A stretch of DNA of 64,000 nt from Phytophthora hibernalis (Eukaryota; Oomycota; Peronosporomycetes; Peronosporales; Peronosporaceae), in the NCBI GenBank assembly GCA_012656075.1, contig JAAKBF010000151.1:682001-746000 (forward strand), in the 5' to 3' direction. The position numbers and the translations under genes are program-made. The notes beneath the pieces are model-generated. The model had not been told where the DNA came from, made no database searches, and saw only the letters and a list, made by a program, of their open reading frames with translations. Shown in pieces: positions 12,079 to 23,536 of this stretch. Position 1 is the stretch's first letter. Each line of letters opens with the position of its first letter.

Positions 12079-12915
12079 GTCGGGGATGCTGTAATGCGGA
12101 TGTAACTTGAGTGTAACGGGGTACGGAGGGTGGTGTGGTGTACTTAGTGAGAGTGCAGGTCGAGTTGAAGTTGAACATCACTCTGGATGAAGAGAGCGCC
12201 TTGACCTGGGATTACGAACCGAGGGAATTCGAAAAACGAGTTTCGGCTCTGCTACATGTAGGACGTCAGTGGGAACCCCCTCACGTGCAAATGGTAGGTG
12301 CGATTGAAACGTACGTGTACACAAAGCGCTGTACTGACAGGCCGAACTTTTCACAGCTTGTGCGATTTGGCTTTGAGTCGTTGAAATCACGCTTTGTGAT
12401 GACCATTTGTCTGCACCATCATGTGCAGATTGGTCAGTAAAGCATACTGCGCTTGCATTGCGAGTGCTGAAAAGCTGTGAGTGTTGAAAGGAAACTTGAC
12501 GTCCCCGAATTTTCATGAAAATGTTAAAATATTATAGTAAATTATGGCAAGATGCATCCGAGGTGTCTGAGTTAACCCGGGTCCACTTCTTGGACGACCA
12601 ATCCACACACTGCGCGATAGAATTTCCAAACTACCGGTACTGTGAACTTAGGACTACCGGTACATGCCCAAATCAAAGCTGGTCATGTTTGGAATCCTCG
12701 TGTAAGCTTATTCGTCTGTTTGTGGTTTGTCAATGCATAGGCTATGCAAAACTGAAGAGGTACTTGCCCCTTTCGTGTCGAACGAACACACAGCACGATG
12801 GACTCGTTGCCGATCGATCCAAGCTCGATCTGCTGGTACCCGCATCGGCGATGATCCCCACTTCGCAATTCGCCTTCATCGTCGCAAGCTCTTCTAACAA
12901 GAACAAGAAGCCAAG
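12079..12915. other. Intergenic region between PRPF6 and the GH3 gene
   Basis: This 837-bp gap separates divergent genes and should hold both promoters. A 101-codon plus-strand frame at 12135-12440 crosses it, but its translation has no recognisable domain and it overlaps the PRPF6 5' region. A pyrimidine-rich stretch precedes the GH3 start. Nothing else is seen. Confidence 0.4.
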
Positions 12916-15263
12916 ATGCTCAAGTCGTGGTTTTCCGCTTTGGGTTGCACGATGCTGAGTCTGGCCGTCTTCAATGGTAGCCATTTCGCTGCTGCTGACG
13001 AATGGGATGCCAAAGTGGACACCGTGATGGCAAACTTCTCGAATGTCGACATTGTGGGTCAAATGACGGAAATCGCAGTATATCGTCTCATTAACTCCAC
13101 GTACCAACTGGACGAAGACAAGCTACGCGACTACGCCAAGCTGCACGTGGGCTCTTACATTGGACTTCCATTATCGATTTTGGGTGAAGTCAATGGAACT
13201 TGGGGTTGGACGACGGCAGAAATGCGAGCCTTCATCCACCGCATTCAAGAAATCACCATGGAGGAGAACGGCGGTCACCCAATGATCTTCGGTGTGGATG
13301 CTGCTCACGGAAACTCACTAGTGTCAGACACAGTCTTCTTCGGTCACCAGATCAACGCTGCTGCCACTTTCAACCCGGATATTGCATACGAACAAGCTCG
13401 GATCACTGCCCGCGATGCGCTAGCTGCTGGCATCCCTTGGGTCTTTGACCCCGTTCTCGACATCGTACACAACCCGCTGTGGCCGCGTGTGTACGAGACG
13501 TTCGGCGAGGACCCGTACCTCATTTCCACCATGGGAGTCGCTATGGTGCGTGGTATCCAGAGCTACAACGAGTCGGCTGCATGCATGAAGCACTGGATCG
13601 GCTACTCGTGGGCGCCGACGGGGCATGACAAGGACGGCGCGGAGATTTCGGACTACGACCTCATGAACTCGTACTTCCCGCCGTTCAAGGCCGCTGTGGA
13701 TGCCGGCCTATTGACAGGCATGGAGAACTACATTTCCGTGAACGGTGTTCCTGTGATCGAAAACACGAAGCTGATGACGACGTTGCTGCGCGACGACCTT
13801 GGTTTCGATGGTTTGGTGGTGTCGGACTATGGTGAGATCAATCAACTCACAGAGTTCCACCGCACTGCTCGCTCGACTGACGAGGCCACCAAGTTCGCCC
13901 TTGAGCGCACGTCACTCGATATGAGTATGGTAGGCAGGAATCCGTCTTTCGCGAATGCGACCAACAAGTTGATTGAGGAGAGTCCGGAGATCATTGACCG
14001 TCTCAAACAGTCTGTGCGTCGTATCGTCAAGACGAAGCTGAAGCTCGGCCTCTACGATAACCCAATGCCTGGCGCGGAGTATGTCGACATGGTCGGCAAC
14101 ACTGATGATGTCGCCGCCGCATTGGCAGGAGCTCGTGAGTCGATCGTGTTGATGCAGAACAATGACAGCACCCTGCCTCTTTCGAAGAACGCGTCAGTAT
14201 TTCTGACGGGTCCCAGCGCCCACAACATCGGGTACCAGTGCGGTGGCTGGAGTCTCCAGGTATGGGGGTATCCGGTAACGACATGTTCTCGCACGGTGTT
14301 TCGGTGAAGCAGGGGTTCGAGGCAATCGCTGGCAATGATTCGATCACTTACTTCAACGGCCTGAACATCACGGGTAACTACAATGATGCGGATCTGGAGA
14401 CAGCAAAGGAGCACGCCAGCCAAGCCGAGTTCACGATCGCTGTCATCGGCGAGGAGCCGTACGAGGAGAAGACCGGAGATATCGACGATCTCTCGCTGCC
14501 TGCTGGTCAAATTGAGTACGTGAAGGAACTGGCGTCCACGGGAACTAAGGTCATCGTGGTGCTGTTTGGAGGCCGTCCACGTCTGCTTGGTGATCTGCCG
14601 GAGAACGTGTACGCCGTCGTGAACGGCATGCTGGCGTGTGAGCTGGGTGGTCAGGCCGTGGCTGAGATTATCTATGGCGACGTGAACCCGAGTGGCCGCA
14701 TGCCTATCACATACCCCAAGGACTCTGGTAACGTCATGATCCCGTACCGGCACCGCGTGACCACGCAGTGTGCGACGGGCGATTACTGCGAGCCGCAGTG
14801 GACTTTTGGCCACGGTCTCAGCTACACCGACTTCACGTACTCGAACATGACTATCAGCAAGACAAACGTGACGTCTAGCTCGGACTCGGTGAACGTGTCG
14901 GTAACGGTGACGAACTCTGGTAGCATGACCGGTATGGAGACGGTGATGTTGTTCCTTACGCAGCCGTACCGCTCCATTTCGGTGCCGGAGGTGAAGCAGC
15001 TGAAGCAGTTCTCGAAGATCAATCTGGAGGTGGGTGCATCGCAGGTCGTGACATTCGAGCTGACGGCGGCGGACTGGAGCGTATACTTTCCTCAGATCGG
15101 CAGCGGTTTGAAGCTCGTTGCGGAGGACACAGACTACGTGGTTGCCATCAAACCGGAGACGGACTGCGACGTGTACAACGAGACTGCAGCAGCGAACCCG
15201 TTATGCGCGACGTTCACTCTATCGACGGGTGAGTACCCGTTCGGTTCGCTCGTGGCGGAATAA
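12916..15263 (+). CDS. Secreted glycoside hydrolase family 3 beta-glucosidase
   Basis: About 780 codons, full length for GH3. It begins with a signal-peptide-like stretch (MLKSWFSALGCTMLSLAVFNG, likely cleaved near residue 26). The GH3 N-terminal barrel follows, with FGVDAAHG, PRVYETFGEDPYL and CMKHWIGYS. The catalytic nucleophile region is GFDGLVVSDYGE, with Asp304 encoded at 13825-13827. The second domain starts near 14100 (ARESIVLMQN, GPSAHNIGYQCGGWS), and an FnIII-like C-terminal domain covers 14820-15090. The frame changes at the G5 run 14264-14268; one more G gives continuous reading into VSGNDMFSHG and on to the stop at 15263. GH3 enzymes release glucose from beta-glucans or glucosides outside the cell, which fits cell-wall digestion by an oomycete. 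A relic of its 3' end lies at 31.64-31.80 kb. Confidence 0.92.
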
Positions 15264-16459
15264 GCATATTGCAGATCAAATGGAGGCCACTTTCCTACGG
15301 TATGTGATTGACCCCAAATGTAGACCATCGATTCACACCTTCGAGGAACTTGACATGCATTATTGCAATGAGAATGGGTGATTTGGGTCAAGCTTGGGAA
15401 CGAATTGTCGCGCAGACGACTGCCGTCAAGTTGCAGTGCGTAAAGGTAATCAGTGAATGCGAAGATCCCTCGTGTCGGCCAAGGGTTAAGATCTTGATTT
15501 GAAGTGAGGTACATTAATGTCATTTAGTCTAAGCTAACGCCACCTAATGCCCAAGCTCGCTCGACGCCAGTAGTGCTGAAGTGTTAAGATCTTCGTATCG
15601 ATTCCTAAAGCACTGGCACTGATTGTCACCGAGTACAGCGATTGTATCAAATCTAATGGTTTTATGGCAATTTAGCGCGTATCTGAACATTATGTTTGAA
15701 GGTCTAGCGATTCCCTTCAGAGATGCAGGAGAGTTGCCTTCTTGTTGTGTTGATGGTGTGTATTATAGCTGTTTTCGTCGTCTCTGTAGACTATCTACAG
15801 CGATACGAGTGGGCGAAATATACGTTCGGTGATCAAAAATTTGCCGCAAAATCAAGTATTTGCGTAAACAATAAATTTTGTCTTTTGATTGCTATCTTTT
15901 TTAATTTTTTTAAAAAAGATAAAAAACGAAGCAAACAAAAGACAAATATTGAAAAAAATATATTTTACGGGCGGTCCTTTAGCCAGGCATGTAAGGTACC
16001 GGTACAAACGATTAGGACCTGGCAACTGGAGGAAACTACTGTCGTCAGTACACTTGACTGAGAGAACAATGTTGTATTAGAGAAAATATATCGCGTTTGG
16101 CGTGGTTTCACGATGAATACGGCAATGTGATTGGACGCTCTTATATGCCGGTGGCCACTAAAAGCCGAGGAAGTCGGTTGGATGCAGTGCTTGCGGCTTT
16201 GACCGCTTAAAATAAAAATGAATTGAATAAATAAAATAAAATATTCACAACCACATTTGGAGCGGACATAGAGTTACGAACGGCCTGATGACCATGTACC
16301 AGTAGTTTACGCTAGTTTGTTTTTGTTTTTACCCTTTGAATCATGGGATCAGTCGTGGCCTGGTTTTCAGGCCGGTCCTCTCACTCAGAATTTTAACACT
16401 TCGGTGCCTCCCACTCAGAATTTAACCACTTCGGGGCCTCAGTCTTACACAAGTCCAGA
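15264..16459. other. Intergenic AT-rich region
   Basis: No gene is supported. 15840-15970 and 16200-16250 are strongly AT-rich with poly-A and poly-T runs. 16340-16459 resembles 30800-30886 upstream of the second RxLR-like copy (shared 'tcatgggatcagtcg', 'ctcagaattt', 'aacactt'), so the promoter region was duplicated with the gene. Confidence 0.4.
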
Positions 16460-17075
16460 ATGCGTCTTAGCTTCCTGTTGGTAGTCGTGCTTGTCGTACT
16501 CGCTGCCAATTTCTATGGACCGAGCGCGAAGAAAATCATTGACAACAACCATGTCCGGGGTCACTCCATTCACCGCAGTACCCGTGTAAACATCGGAGAG
16601 AGCAAATTCAGGGCCGAGGGTGAGGAAGGAGGCGAAGCTCAGCACGCGGAATTATCAACACTTCGTTCGCGGAATCTACAGACCGCCGATACCACGAATG
16701 TTGCGAAACCCATGGACGATCAAAGTGAAGAGAGGTGCTCCAATTACCAGCGCTCTGAAGACATTTTCGCAGAAGGACAAGAACGACGTGTTTAGCCGTT
16801 TCAAAGGACTTCTCGGAAGGAATCCAAGCAAACTCACCCAAAAGAATGTCGAGGACATCAAGAAGAACAGCAAACTCAAAGGGCTACTGAGCAAAAATCC
16901 ATCAACGCTCAACGAAAAGAGTGCTGGCATACTTCGGACGTATTTGGCCAAGAATGGCTGGACTCAGATCTACGGAGATGCCGTGGTTGCAATTTTTGGA
17001 GCAAGTGCATTGGTAGGTTGGATCTACCTTCTGCATCTGAGCCACAACAATTTTGCTGCTAACCAACCGACGTAA
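16460..17075 (+). CDS. RxLR-dEER-like secreted effector candidate, copy 1 (frame-broken)
   Basis: The ATG at 16460 starts a hydrophobic signal peptide (MRLSFLLVVVLVVLAANFYG). About 65 residues in is an RxLR-like segment with the degenerate core STLRS, followed by an acidic stretch and EER, the layout of oomycete host-translocated effectors. After EER the frame changes. Compared with copy 2 at 30.9 kb, one 'ag' unit of a GA repeat (near 16733) is missing. The downstream frame encodes a helical domain with the repeated phrase 'GLLGRNPSKL... / GLLSKNPSTL' and ends with a hydrophobic segment (AIFGASALVGWIYLLHL) before the stop at 17075. The canonical first Arg of RxLR is absent. Without the 'ag' the mature protein would end soon after EER. 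Effector function is inference from the layout. Confidence 0.6.
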
Positions 17076-17589
17076 GAAAATAGAGTTGCTGGACGGGAAA
17101 ACTAGAAGTTACTACTGAAACTATTTTGATAATAACGTTAGTAACCGAATATCGAACTAAGCAGCCGCTCACACTTCTGATATCTAAATTTTAATCATCC
17201 TTTTCGGGTATCGAATTTAAAGAGGATTGAGCATCTTTGCCAAAGAAAAGGGAATCGGATTTGCTAGGGTACTGAAAAAGCGTATTAGTAGCAGTACTAA
17301 TACATGTAGTATCAGAAGTGGGGGATTTGTTTGACGAGACGCTCAGGAATCGAAGGAGCTCTCACGTTTGCCTCATCCCAGATCGCAATACGAGGAGTCT
17401 TTTAACATGCCTTGTCTCGTTTCCTGACGTGAGGCATCGTAGGGGGCAATCGAGCAGTTCATTGTGGAATATGAGCCGAGGCTTGAAGTTCACTGCGAAG
17501 CAGTGCTCTGAGAGACTAGCCCCATGATTTGACGGCTCATAGTTGAACGTGTTGGTTGCTCGATGAAGCCCTTCGTTTCTTGAGCCTGC
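17076..17589. other. Intergenic region without recognised gene
   Basis: I see no coding match here. The stretch is moderately AT-rich and lies between the first RxLR-like gene and the repeat field. The short open frames have no family features. Confidence 0.35.
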
Positions 17590-18440
17590 ATTCTTCAAGT
17601 TGGTCTTGTATAGTGCTGTCGACGTCGGCTGCTATGGTAGTTTTGGAGACTGAGGTGACGTCGTGTTCGTCCCAATCTCGGAGCTTGCCCGCGGCGAGCT
17701 GCATCTGACGTTGTGAAATTGGGCGACTTCGTTGGCATATCTGCGGTACCTATGATGCGCTCCGTCCTGCTTGTATAGTTCTGGACCCTGAAGCGTGTGT
17801 CGGTCGTACTGCAACAGCGGCTCTGGCTCCGCGATTGTTGGTTCGTAGCAATGAATGGCTTAGCCCCAAATTGAAATTGGAGACGTGAAATTGGTACGAA
17901 CTGACTTTGCCATTGACTCCATGACATTGGGCTATCGGGTGCGTGGCATGAGGCTGCTAAACTTGATCGACTGCCGTTGGTCATGTGCATGATTTCAACT
18001 GAGCGCTGGTGAACACACTTGTGCGCGGCGTCGGGAACCTGTGGGTGTCGGCCAAACTGCTGACTTTTCGATCGGTCGTTAAACTGAAAGACGGTATTCT
18101 TGCCGTCGAATTGGAGGCTGGCGTCACATATCCGTGTACGCCGATGCTGCTGAATTGTTGTTTGGCCTCTCCCAGTGTCAGCACACAGGTGTGCTGTACC
18201 GTACTGCTGAGAATGCTGAGCTCGCGTTTCTGTAAGTGCTTGCATTACAATTCATCTGGGTTCTTGCGATGTTTGTTGTCACCAAATGTCACTCGCCTGT
18301 TGAGTGGTTGTCTGGAAAATGTGGATCTCGCTGATCCGACCTCCGTTCGGTCTCGCCAAGTGATGCACCCTGGTGGATAGTATCTTAGTGCTGAAATTGC
18401 TGCTGTCTGGCTGATGAGCTGCTCTGGAGGAGACTTTAAC
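17590..18440. repeat. Diverged repeat field, left part
   Basis: Phrases such as 'ctgaattgttgtttggcctc', 'gtgtacgccgatgctgctga', 'gctgtaccgtactgctga' and 'gttgtcaccaaatgtc' recur in altered form in the field at 19.13-21.0 kb. The minus strand is open over much of this stretch, but its translation is Ser/Gln/Arg-rich without any domain, as expected for shadow frames of a repeat. Confidence 0.5.
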
Positions 18441-18448
18441 AAAAGAGT

Positions 18449-19120
18449 TGGTTGGGTACGGGCTTTGGAGTGTCGCTCACGGACGCCGACAAGAGCTGGT
18501 CACGAGCCGAAAACTACGGCCACGACATCATTGAAGACATCGAACAACTACGTTGCTGGCTGGAGTGGACGATTTCGAGATGGAGCACTTCCCCATCGGT
18601 GTGGACAAGTCGTCGTACTCGCACAAGATCAACCTGATCCAGCGCACGTTCAAGACTTCACCTCGTGATATCAAACTGTTTGCATCGTCGTGGGCTCCTC
18701 CAACCTGGATGACCACGAAAAATACGACGATCAACTCCTCACTCAAGGGTAACCCGGGTGAGCAATACTGGGAGGCGTTGGCGTTGTACTACTCCAAGTT
18801 CTTCGATGCATACACGAAAGGAGGGTATCACTTTCTGGGCCATGACGGTGCCGAACGAGCCAACCAGCTCACTTTTGCAGACCTCTGCTTGTCAGTCCTT
18901 GCATCTAACGATTGACCAAGAACGCGACTTTGTTAAGTTGGATCTGGACCCGATGATGGCAAAGAACCACCCCCTGAAAATCATCGCTGGTGATGACCAA
19001 AAGTCTGGAATCCTCGATCGCCTTTCCCCGTTTGAAGACGCCGACGCACTGAAGTACTGCAGTGGTCTTGGTGTTCACTGGTACCGTGACTTGGACTTCT
19101 TCCTTGCCAGCGGGTTCTTA
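18449..19120 (+). pseudogene. GH30 glucosylceramidase fragment
   Basis: Three consecutive pieces in different frames match the GH30 acid glucosylceramidase pattern. The first is GFGVSLTDADKSWSRAENYG. The second is GVDDFEMEHFPIG ... KINLIQRTFK ... KLFASSWAPPTWMTTKN ... YYSKFFDAYTKGG. The third is ERDFVKLDLDPMMAKN ... KIIAGDDQKSG ... GLGVHWYRDLDFF. GH30 enzymes hydrolyse glucosylceramide to glucose and ceramide. The N-terminal signal region, the segment between the first and second pieces, the acid/base region and everything after 'VHWYRDLDF' are missing or scrambled, so this is a relic. Diverged repeats flank it on both sides. Confidence 0.75.
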
Positions 19121-19129
19121 ACCCCAAGC

Positions 19130-21000
19130 GCTTGCGTAGTGGTAGGATTGAGTTAACATTCTGTGGATGTCGCTGGCGAACTGTTGTTTGTTGTCACCAA
19201 GGACATTTAAACCAGCCTGATCTTCTGAAATTTTGTGAATGTCGCTGACAGAGTGCTGTTCGTTCTCGTGCATGTACAGTGCTGGGCAGTACCATCGCGC
19301 CGACATAGCTGCTGTTTGACTGGCGAATGGTCCTTTGTTCGCTCCAAGTTCGTGACGCAGGCGAGCTGTACTGAAAGCTGTAGAAGTTGCTGACAGACCG
19401 TTGATCGGTCTCCCCGAGTCCGTGTACACTGGAATGCTGTACTGAACCCTGGAGATATCGCTGACAGACCATTGTTAGGTCTCAACAAGTACGTTTACAC
19501 CGGTGGGCTGTACCGTAGCTCCGAAATTCCTGCTGTCTGACTGCCTAAGTGTCGTGTGTTGACACTAAGGGCTTGGACACCGGTAAAATTCTGCTAAAAG
19601 CTGAATTATTGCTGAAGGACTGTTGTCCTGGAGTCACCAACAGCATGCACCCCAGTCTGTCGTTCTGGAAATATGTAGAGGCCGCGGATAGATCGCTGTA
19701 CGGTATCACCCAGTACGTGTATGCTACTGGGAAGCTGAAATGGCTGCTGCTGTGCTGAATAGCTGATCTCGGATGATGCCAAGTGCCTGTACACCGATAT
19801 GCTGTACTGAAAATCTGTTGACGTTGCTGACAGATCGTTGTTCGGTCTCACCGAGTGCTCATACACGGGTGGGCTGTGCCGTAGCGCTGAATTGGATGCT
19901 GCTGTACTGAATAGCTGATCTCTGCTGATGCCAAGTGCCTGTACACCGACATGCAGCACTGAAAGGCAGTTGACGTTGCTAACAGACCGTTGTTGTACAC
20001 TGGTGGGCTGTGCCGTAGCGCTGTTGCATTGTTGACAACCATCTTTCGGTAAATTGAGACTGCAAACTGTACTGCTATGCTGTGAAGCTGGTAGTGTCGG
20101 TCTCACCAAATATCGTTGCACTGGTGGGATGCGCCCTAGCGCTGAAAATGTTGCTGACAACCTTCTTTTAATCGGGCTGAGTGACTGTGAGCTGATAACT
20201 GTTGCTGACAGACCGTTATTTGGTGTCACCATACTGCTGCACTGGTAGACGGGGCCGCCGCGGGGCCGTCGCGCTGCCCCGCCTACCAGTGCAGCAGTAT
20301 GGTGACACCAAATAACGGTCTGTCAGCAACAGTTATCAGCTCACTGGTAGGCGGGGCCGTCGCGCTGCTAAACTTGCTAACGACCATCTTTCAGTCTAGG
20401 AGGTACAGTGCGTTGGGCTGCTATGAACCAAGTGCTGGTGCACAGGTGGGCGGTGCCGTAGCACTGATAAAATTGCTGGTAATCTTCTGTCGGTCGGGTC
20501 GGATGGATGTGTGTTGTGCTGCTGCGACTGGATCTGATAACTATTGATCGTACTTCGATCTCACCAAGCACTGGCGCGCTGGCGGGCGGTGCCGTAGCGA
20601 TGCTAAATGTGCTGGTAACCTTCTGTAGGTCGGGCCGAGTGCGCTGTGCGGCTGTACTGCTGTGAACTGGACTGATATCTGTTGCTGACAGACCGTTGTT
20701 CGATCTCGCCACGTGCTGCACTGGTGAGCGCTGCTGTAGCGCTGTTGCATTTCTGACCACTTTCTTTCGGTAAATTGAGACTGAAAACTGCGCATCTGTG
20801 CTGTGGAGCAGATACTGTCGCTGAGAGACCGTTGTTTGGTCTCACCACGGGCAGGTGCACTGGTGGGATGTACCGTAGCGCTACTAAAATTCTTGACACT
20901 CGCTGCAAACTGTGCTGAAGAGCTGGAAAGCTGATACTGTCGCTGACAGACCGTTGTCCGACGTTCTGGTTCACTAGAGGACGGTCCGTAATACAGGATA
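19130..21000. repeat. Diverged tandem-like repeat field, right part
   Basis: At least ten imperfect copies of a module recur here. The module is roughly 'gctgacagaccgttgtt' + 'ggtctcacca' + 'ggtgggctgtgccgtagcgctg', with variable spacers. Examples start near 19390, 19460, 19827, 19975, 20205, 20683, 20820 and 20940. A longer unit also recurs: about 20020-20110 ('gtagcgctgttgcat...tttcggtaaattgagactg') is repeated at about 20730-20830. No coding sense is seen. The array may be an old minisatellite or the remains of a repetitive transposon end. Confidence 0.65.
20191..20340. repeat. Perfect 58-bp inverted repeat with 34-bp GC-rich spacer
   Basis: The arm 20191-20248 (starting gctgataactgttgctgaca) is exactly reverse-complementary to 20283-20340. 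The spacer 20249-20282 is GC-rich and its ends can pair further (cggggc / gccccg). The arms are made of the local repeat module, yet unlike the other copies they are identical to each other. Confidence 0.9.
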
Positions 21001-21142
21001 GATCGATCCACTGCAAGACTTACACACTGGTGATCCTTGCCGCCGACCGGAATGTGTCGTCATCGGGCTTGTCATCTTACATTGGAGATCTGGTGGTGAG
21101 TTTCGCTGATAGCAGGTGAGGCCTGGTTTGTGTTGACGATTC

Positions 21143-22614
21143 GTGGAGGTCTTATTGAAACTTGCAGACACGTTTTGCGATCAGTTGCTGGAGCTGTTGC
21201 CGAGTGTACTGAAGGTGGTGAACCACGATCGCATCCAAGAGCTCACGACGTGGATTCGCGAGCACGCGCACAGTGGATCCGAGCCGATGACCCAACCTTT
21301 CACATTCGGTTGGGAGATGGACAACCTGGGCAACCCCATAGTCGGCAGCGGATCCGACAAGAGGCCGTTCTTGGTGGGCATCTCGACGAAGGCGCTGATG
21401 TTGAGGCTGACTGTGCCGCCCGAGAGCTTCATCCTTCACCTGGACGAAACGTACCAGACGAACCAGTGCGACTACCCCGCCCTGGTTGTTGGGGTGTCAG
21501 ACCGGTCGCGGAGGTTCCACCTGGTCGCTCTCTTCGTGATATCCCAAGAGACGTAATCGATGTTTGTGACTGCCCTGCTTTCGCTACGCCGGGTATACTT
21601 CTGGATCACAGACAAGCATATTAGTGTTCGCTACGCGATGGCCGATGGAGACAAAGCTCAATGCAACGCTCTCGCTTCAGTTTTCAGGGACAACCCGAGC
21701 TACCTCTTTCTCATGTGCTTTTTCACGCCATGAAGAAAATCCAAGCGCGAGTCAAGCTACGTTCCTCGGGCGCACAAGCACGAGTTCTACAAGCGATATA
21801 CGTCCTGCACTTCGCTCGTAGCCAGACGTAGTATATGCAGATGCTGCGTCCCATTTTGAAGGAATGGATGAGTGAGCCAAGTTTGGTTCCATTTGCGCAG
21901 TACGTGTACGGGAAATGGTTGACTGGGCACTTCACGGCGTGGCAGGTGTTCGCTACTCCGAGCGGGTTCGCGTCCATGAACAACCCCGCAGAGACCTTCA
22001 ACACCTTGTTGAAGGTCTCTGCGGGTGTTCACCTTGTTGAAGCGCGACTACACGCTGCGCCGCCGTCTCAAAATGGGTACGTTTTTGCGAGATCTTAGTG
22101 CGTGCTGCCAAGATCAGTCAAGTAGTGCGCGCGTTTTGAGTTTGCCGTGTGTCCGGCACCCATCCTCGCGCGCATGGTGTCGGAGTTGGTGCGCGAGAAG
22201 TTGTTGGGTGTGGCAGAAGACCAGGACCTGGATACTGTGCGCGCTGGAGCCTGTTGCGTTCTCCGTGTGATCTCACTACCAACATCTCGTGTTTCCGTTG
22301 CGCCAAATACCCGTAGCGAAGAGGTCATCGCGGTGACAGCACAAATGGGCGTGAACTACGACAGGAAGGAATTTGAAGGAGAGCCGGTGAATGGCGGGGC
22401 CGTTGATGTCTTGCGTCAATGATGTCCGTGCGACTACTGGTTTGCCTTTGGAGCGTGTATCCTCGTCATATTCGCCCTCCGCATCACCGTTCACGTCGAC
22501 AGCAGTGGCAGGGAGGTACTAATTAGCAGGCGCAAAAAGAAACGAGGCGAAGTTGCTGTGTTTGCGGACCTCGGACTTCCGCGCATAATTGGTGCAGCGC
22601 TGAGCTTGGTGTGA
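21143..22614 (+). pseudogene. Mutator-like (MULE) transposase, broken
   Basis: The pieces carry the MULE DDE core in order. The first Asp is in LHLDETYQTN (about 21440), followed by YPALVVGVSDRSRRFHLVALFVISQET. The second is in MADGDKAQCNALASVFRDN (about 21640), followed by LMCFFHAMKK. The Glu region is MNNPAETFN (about 21975). A C-terminal CPCDYWFAFGAC near 22430 resembles a SWIM zinc finger, but the expected His is Leu. The frame changes at T5 21719-21723. A TAG lies in frame near 21828, and a 28-nt insertion follows NPAETFN. MULE transposases cut and paste DNA with long terminal inverted repeats; I did not find the element ends. The nonsense codon plus the insertion indicate an inactive copy. 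Confidence 0.8.
21986..22026. repeat. 19-bp perfect hairpin created by a 28-nt insertion
   Basis: The sequence cccgcagagaccttcaaca - cct - tgttgaaggtctctgcggg is a perfect stem with a 3-nt loop. Its right arm belongs to a 28-nt segment (about 22014-22041) inserted between two copies of 'caccttgttgaag', and it interrupts the MULE frame. Confidence 0.85.
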
Positions 22615-22934
22615 CCCAGCATCTATCTATCTGACGTTGTTAGTTCATTATCGTAATAGCTTGAACGTTTGCTTTTCAGTACATACGAGAGGTTTACTTT
22701 CACTGCTTCACTCGATATTATCTGTACGAATAGATCCAGCATGCGCACACGGCGAAGAATGTTCGCTCCGTGTGTGTATATTTCAAGGTGAGCAATTGTG
22801 CCTTGTTCAGGACACGAGGAACTTCCTCATTTCTGCACCCTTCTCTTTCTTGCCGCGCCTCCTTCTTTGACGCGGGGTTTCCAGCACCGATCGCACGCGC
22901 ACGTAATCCACCGCTCGTTACCGTAATGCACGGT

Positions 22935-23307
22935 TATCTGGACTCCAGCAGATACTTTAGCTCTTTAACGCGAGTGCACGCCTGCTTCTCCACGAATGCC
23001 GCGTTTGGAGCGCAGGAGTGAGACATGAAGCGGGTAATCGACCCGCACCTCAGAGTATCCACGTACACGTAGTTGCCCTGTACAGATTTCGCGTAGCGTA
23101 TATCCAGTGTTCTGCTTCATCGCTTGCGGTGGTTGCCCTTCGATCACAGCAGGGAACTCCGTCAGCTCCCCGCCGTACTTGCCTAACACGTCGCCTATAT
23201 CCAGAGCCGTAGGTGTGTAGACTCCAAGGCCAACGCGACCTGTGTCGAACAGCTTCAGCGTGCTCAGCGTCCGCGGAGCGTTGCTGCACCTCGCTCCGTG
23301 CTTGCAA
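22935..23307 (-). pseudogene. SET-domain fragment
   Basis: The minus-strand reading gives GRVGLGVYTPTALDIGDVLGKYGGELTEF, then GQPPQAMKQNTGYTL. A frame change follows, then CGSITRFMSHSCAPNAAFVE and a stop. These match the beginning ('G.GVF....I..G..L.EY.GE') and the C-terminal 'RF.NHSC.PNA' core of SET lysine methyltransferase domains. Only about 120 residues are covered, and neither pre-SET nor a full post-SET cysteine cluster is seen. SET-like ORFs are frequent in oomycete repeats; whether this belonged to a transposon is inference. Function is unlikely. Confidence 0.55.
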
Positions 23308-23348
23308 TACTTTGGGGTACAGAACGTCGCGGACGCGACGTTAGAGCA

Positions 23349-23536
23349 TACCGAATTCTCTATGTCAAGACATACTCTATGTCAAGGCATACAGCAACAT
23401 TTCAACCAATAGACAGTCCGATCTGACTCACTTCTCAGACATGCACTTCCTATTCAACCAATAAACAACCCAATTTGGCCTATCGCACGTCTCTACACCT
23501 CACATGGGGTGTATGCCTTGACATAGGAATTCGGTA
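23349..23536. mobile_element. 188-bp MITE with inverted ends, TA-flanked
   Basis: The left end taccgaattctctatgtcaa and the reverse complement of the right end taccgaattcctatgtcaag match over about 26 bp, with one indel and one mismatch. The element can be read as TA-CCGAATTC...GAATTCGG-TA, the layout of a Tc1/mariner-type MITE with a TA target duplication. 'ctatgtcaa(a/g)(g/a)catac' is repeated just inside the left end. It has no coding capacity. Confidence 0.7.

Noticed and set aside
12135..12440. A 101-codon plus-strand frame between PRPF6 and the GH3 gene
   Set aside because: No recognisable family, and it begins 57 bp from the divergent PRPF6 start in probable promoter sequence.
17595..18245. 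A 216-codon minus-strand frame
   Set aside because: Ser/Gln/Arg-rich translation without features, lying in the diverged repeat field.
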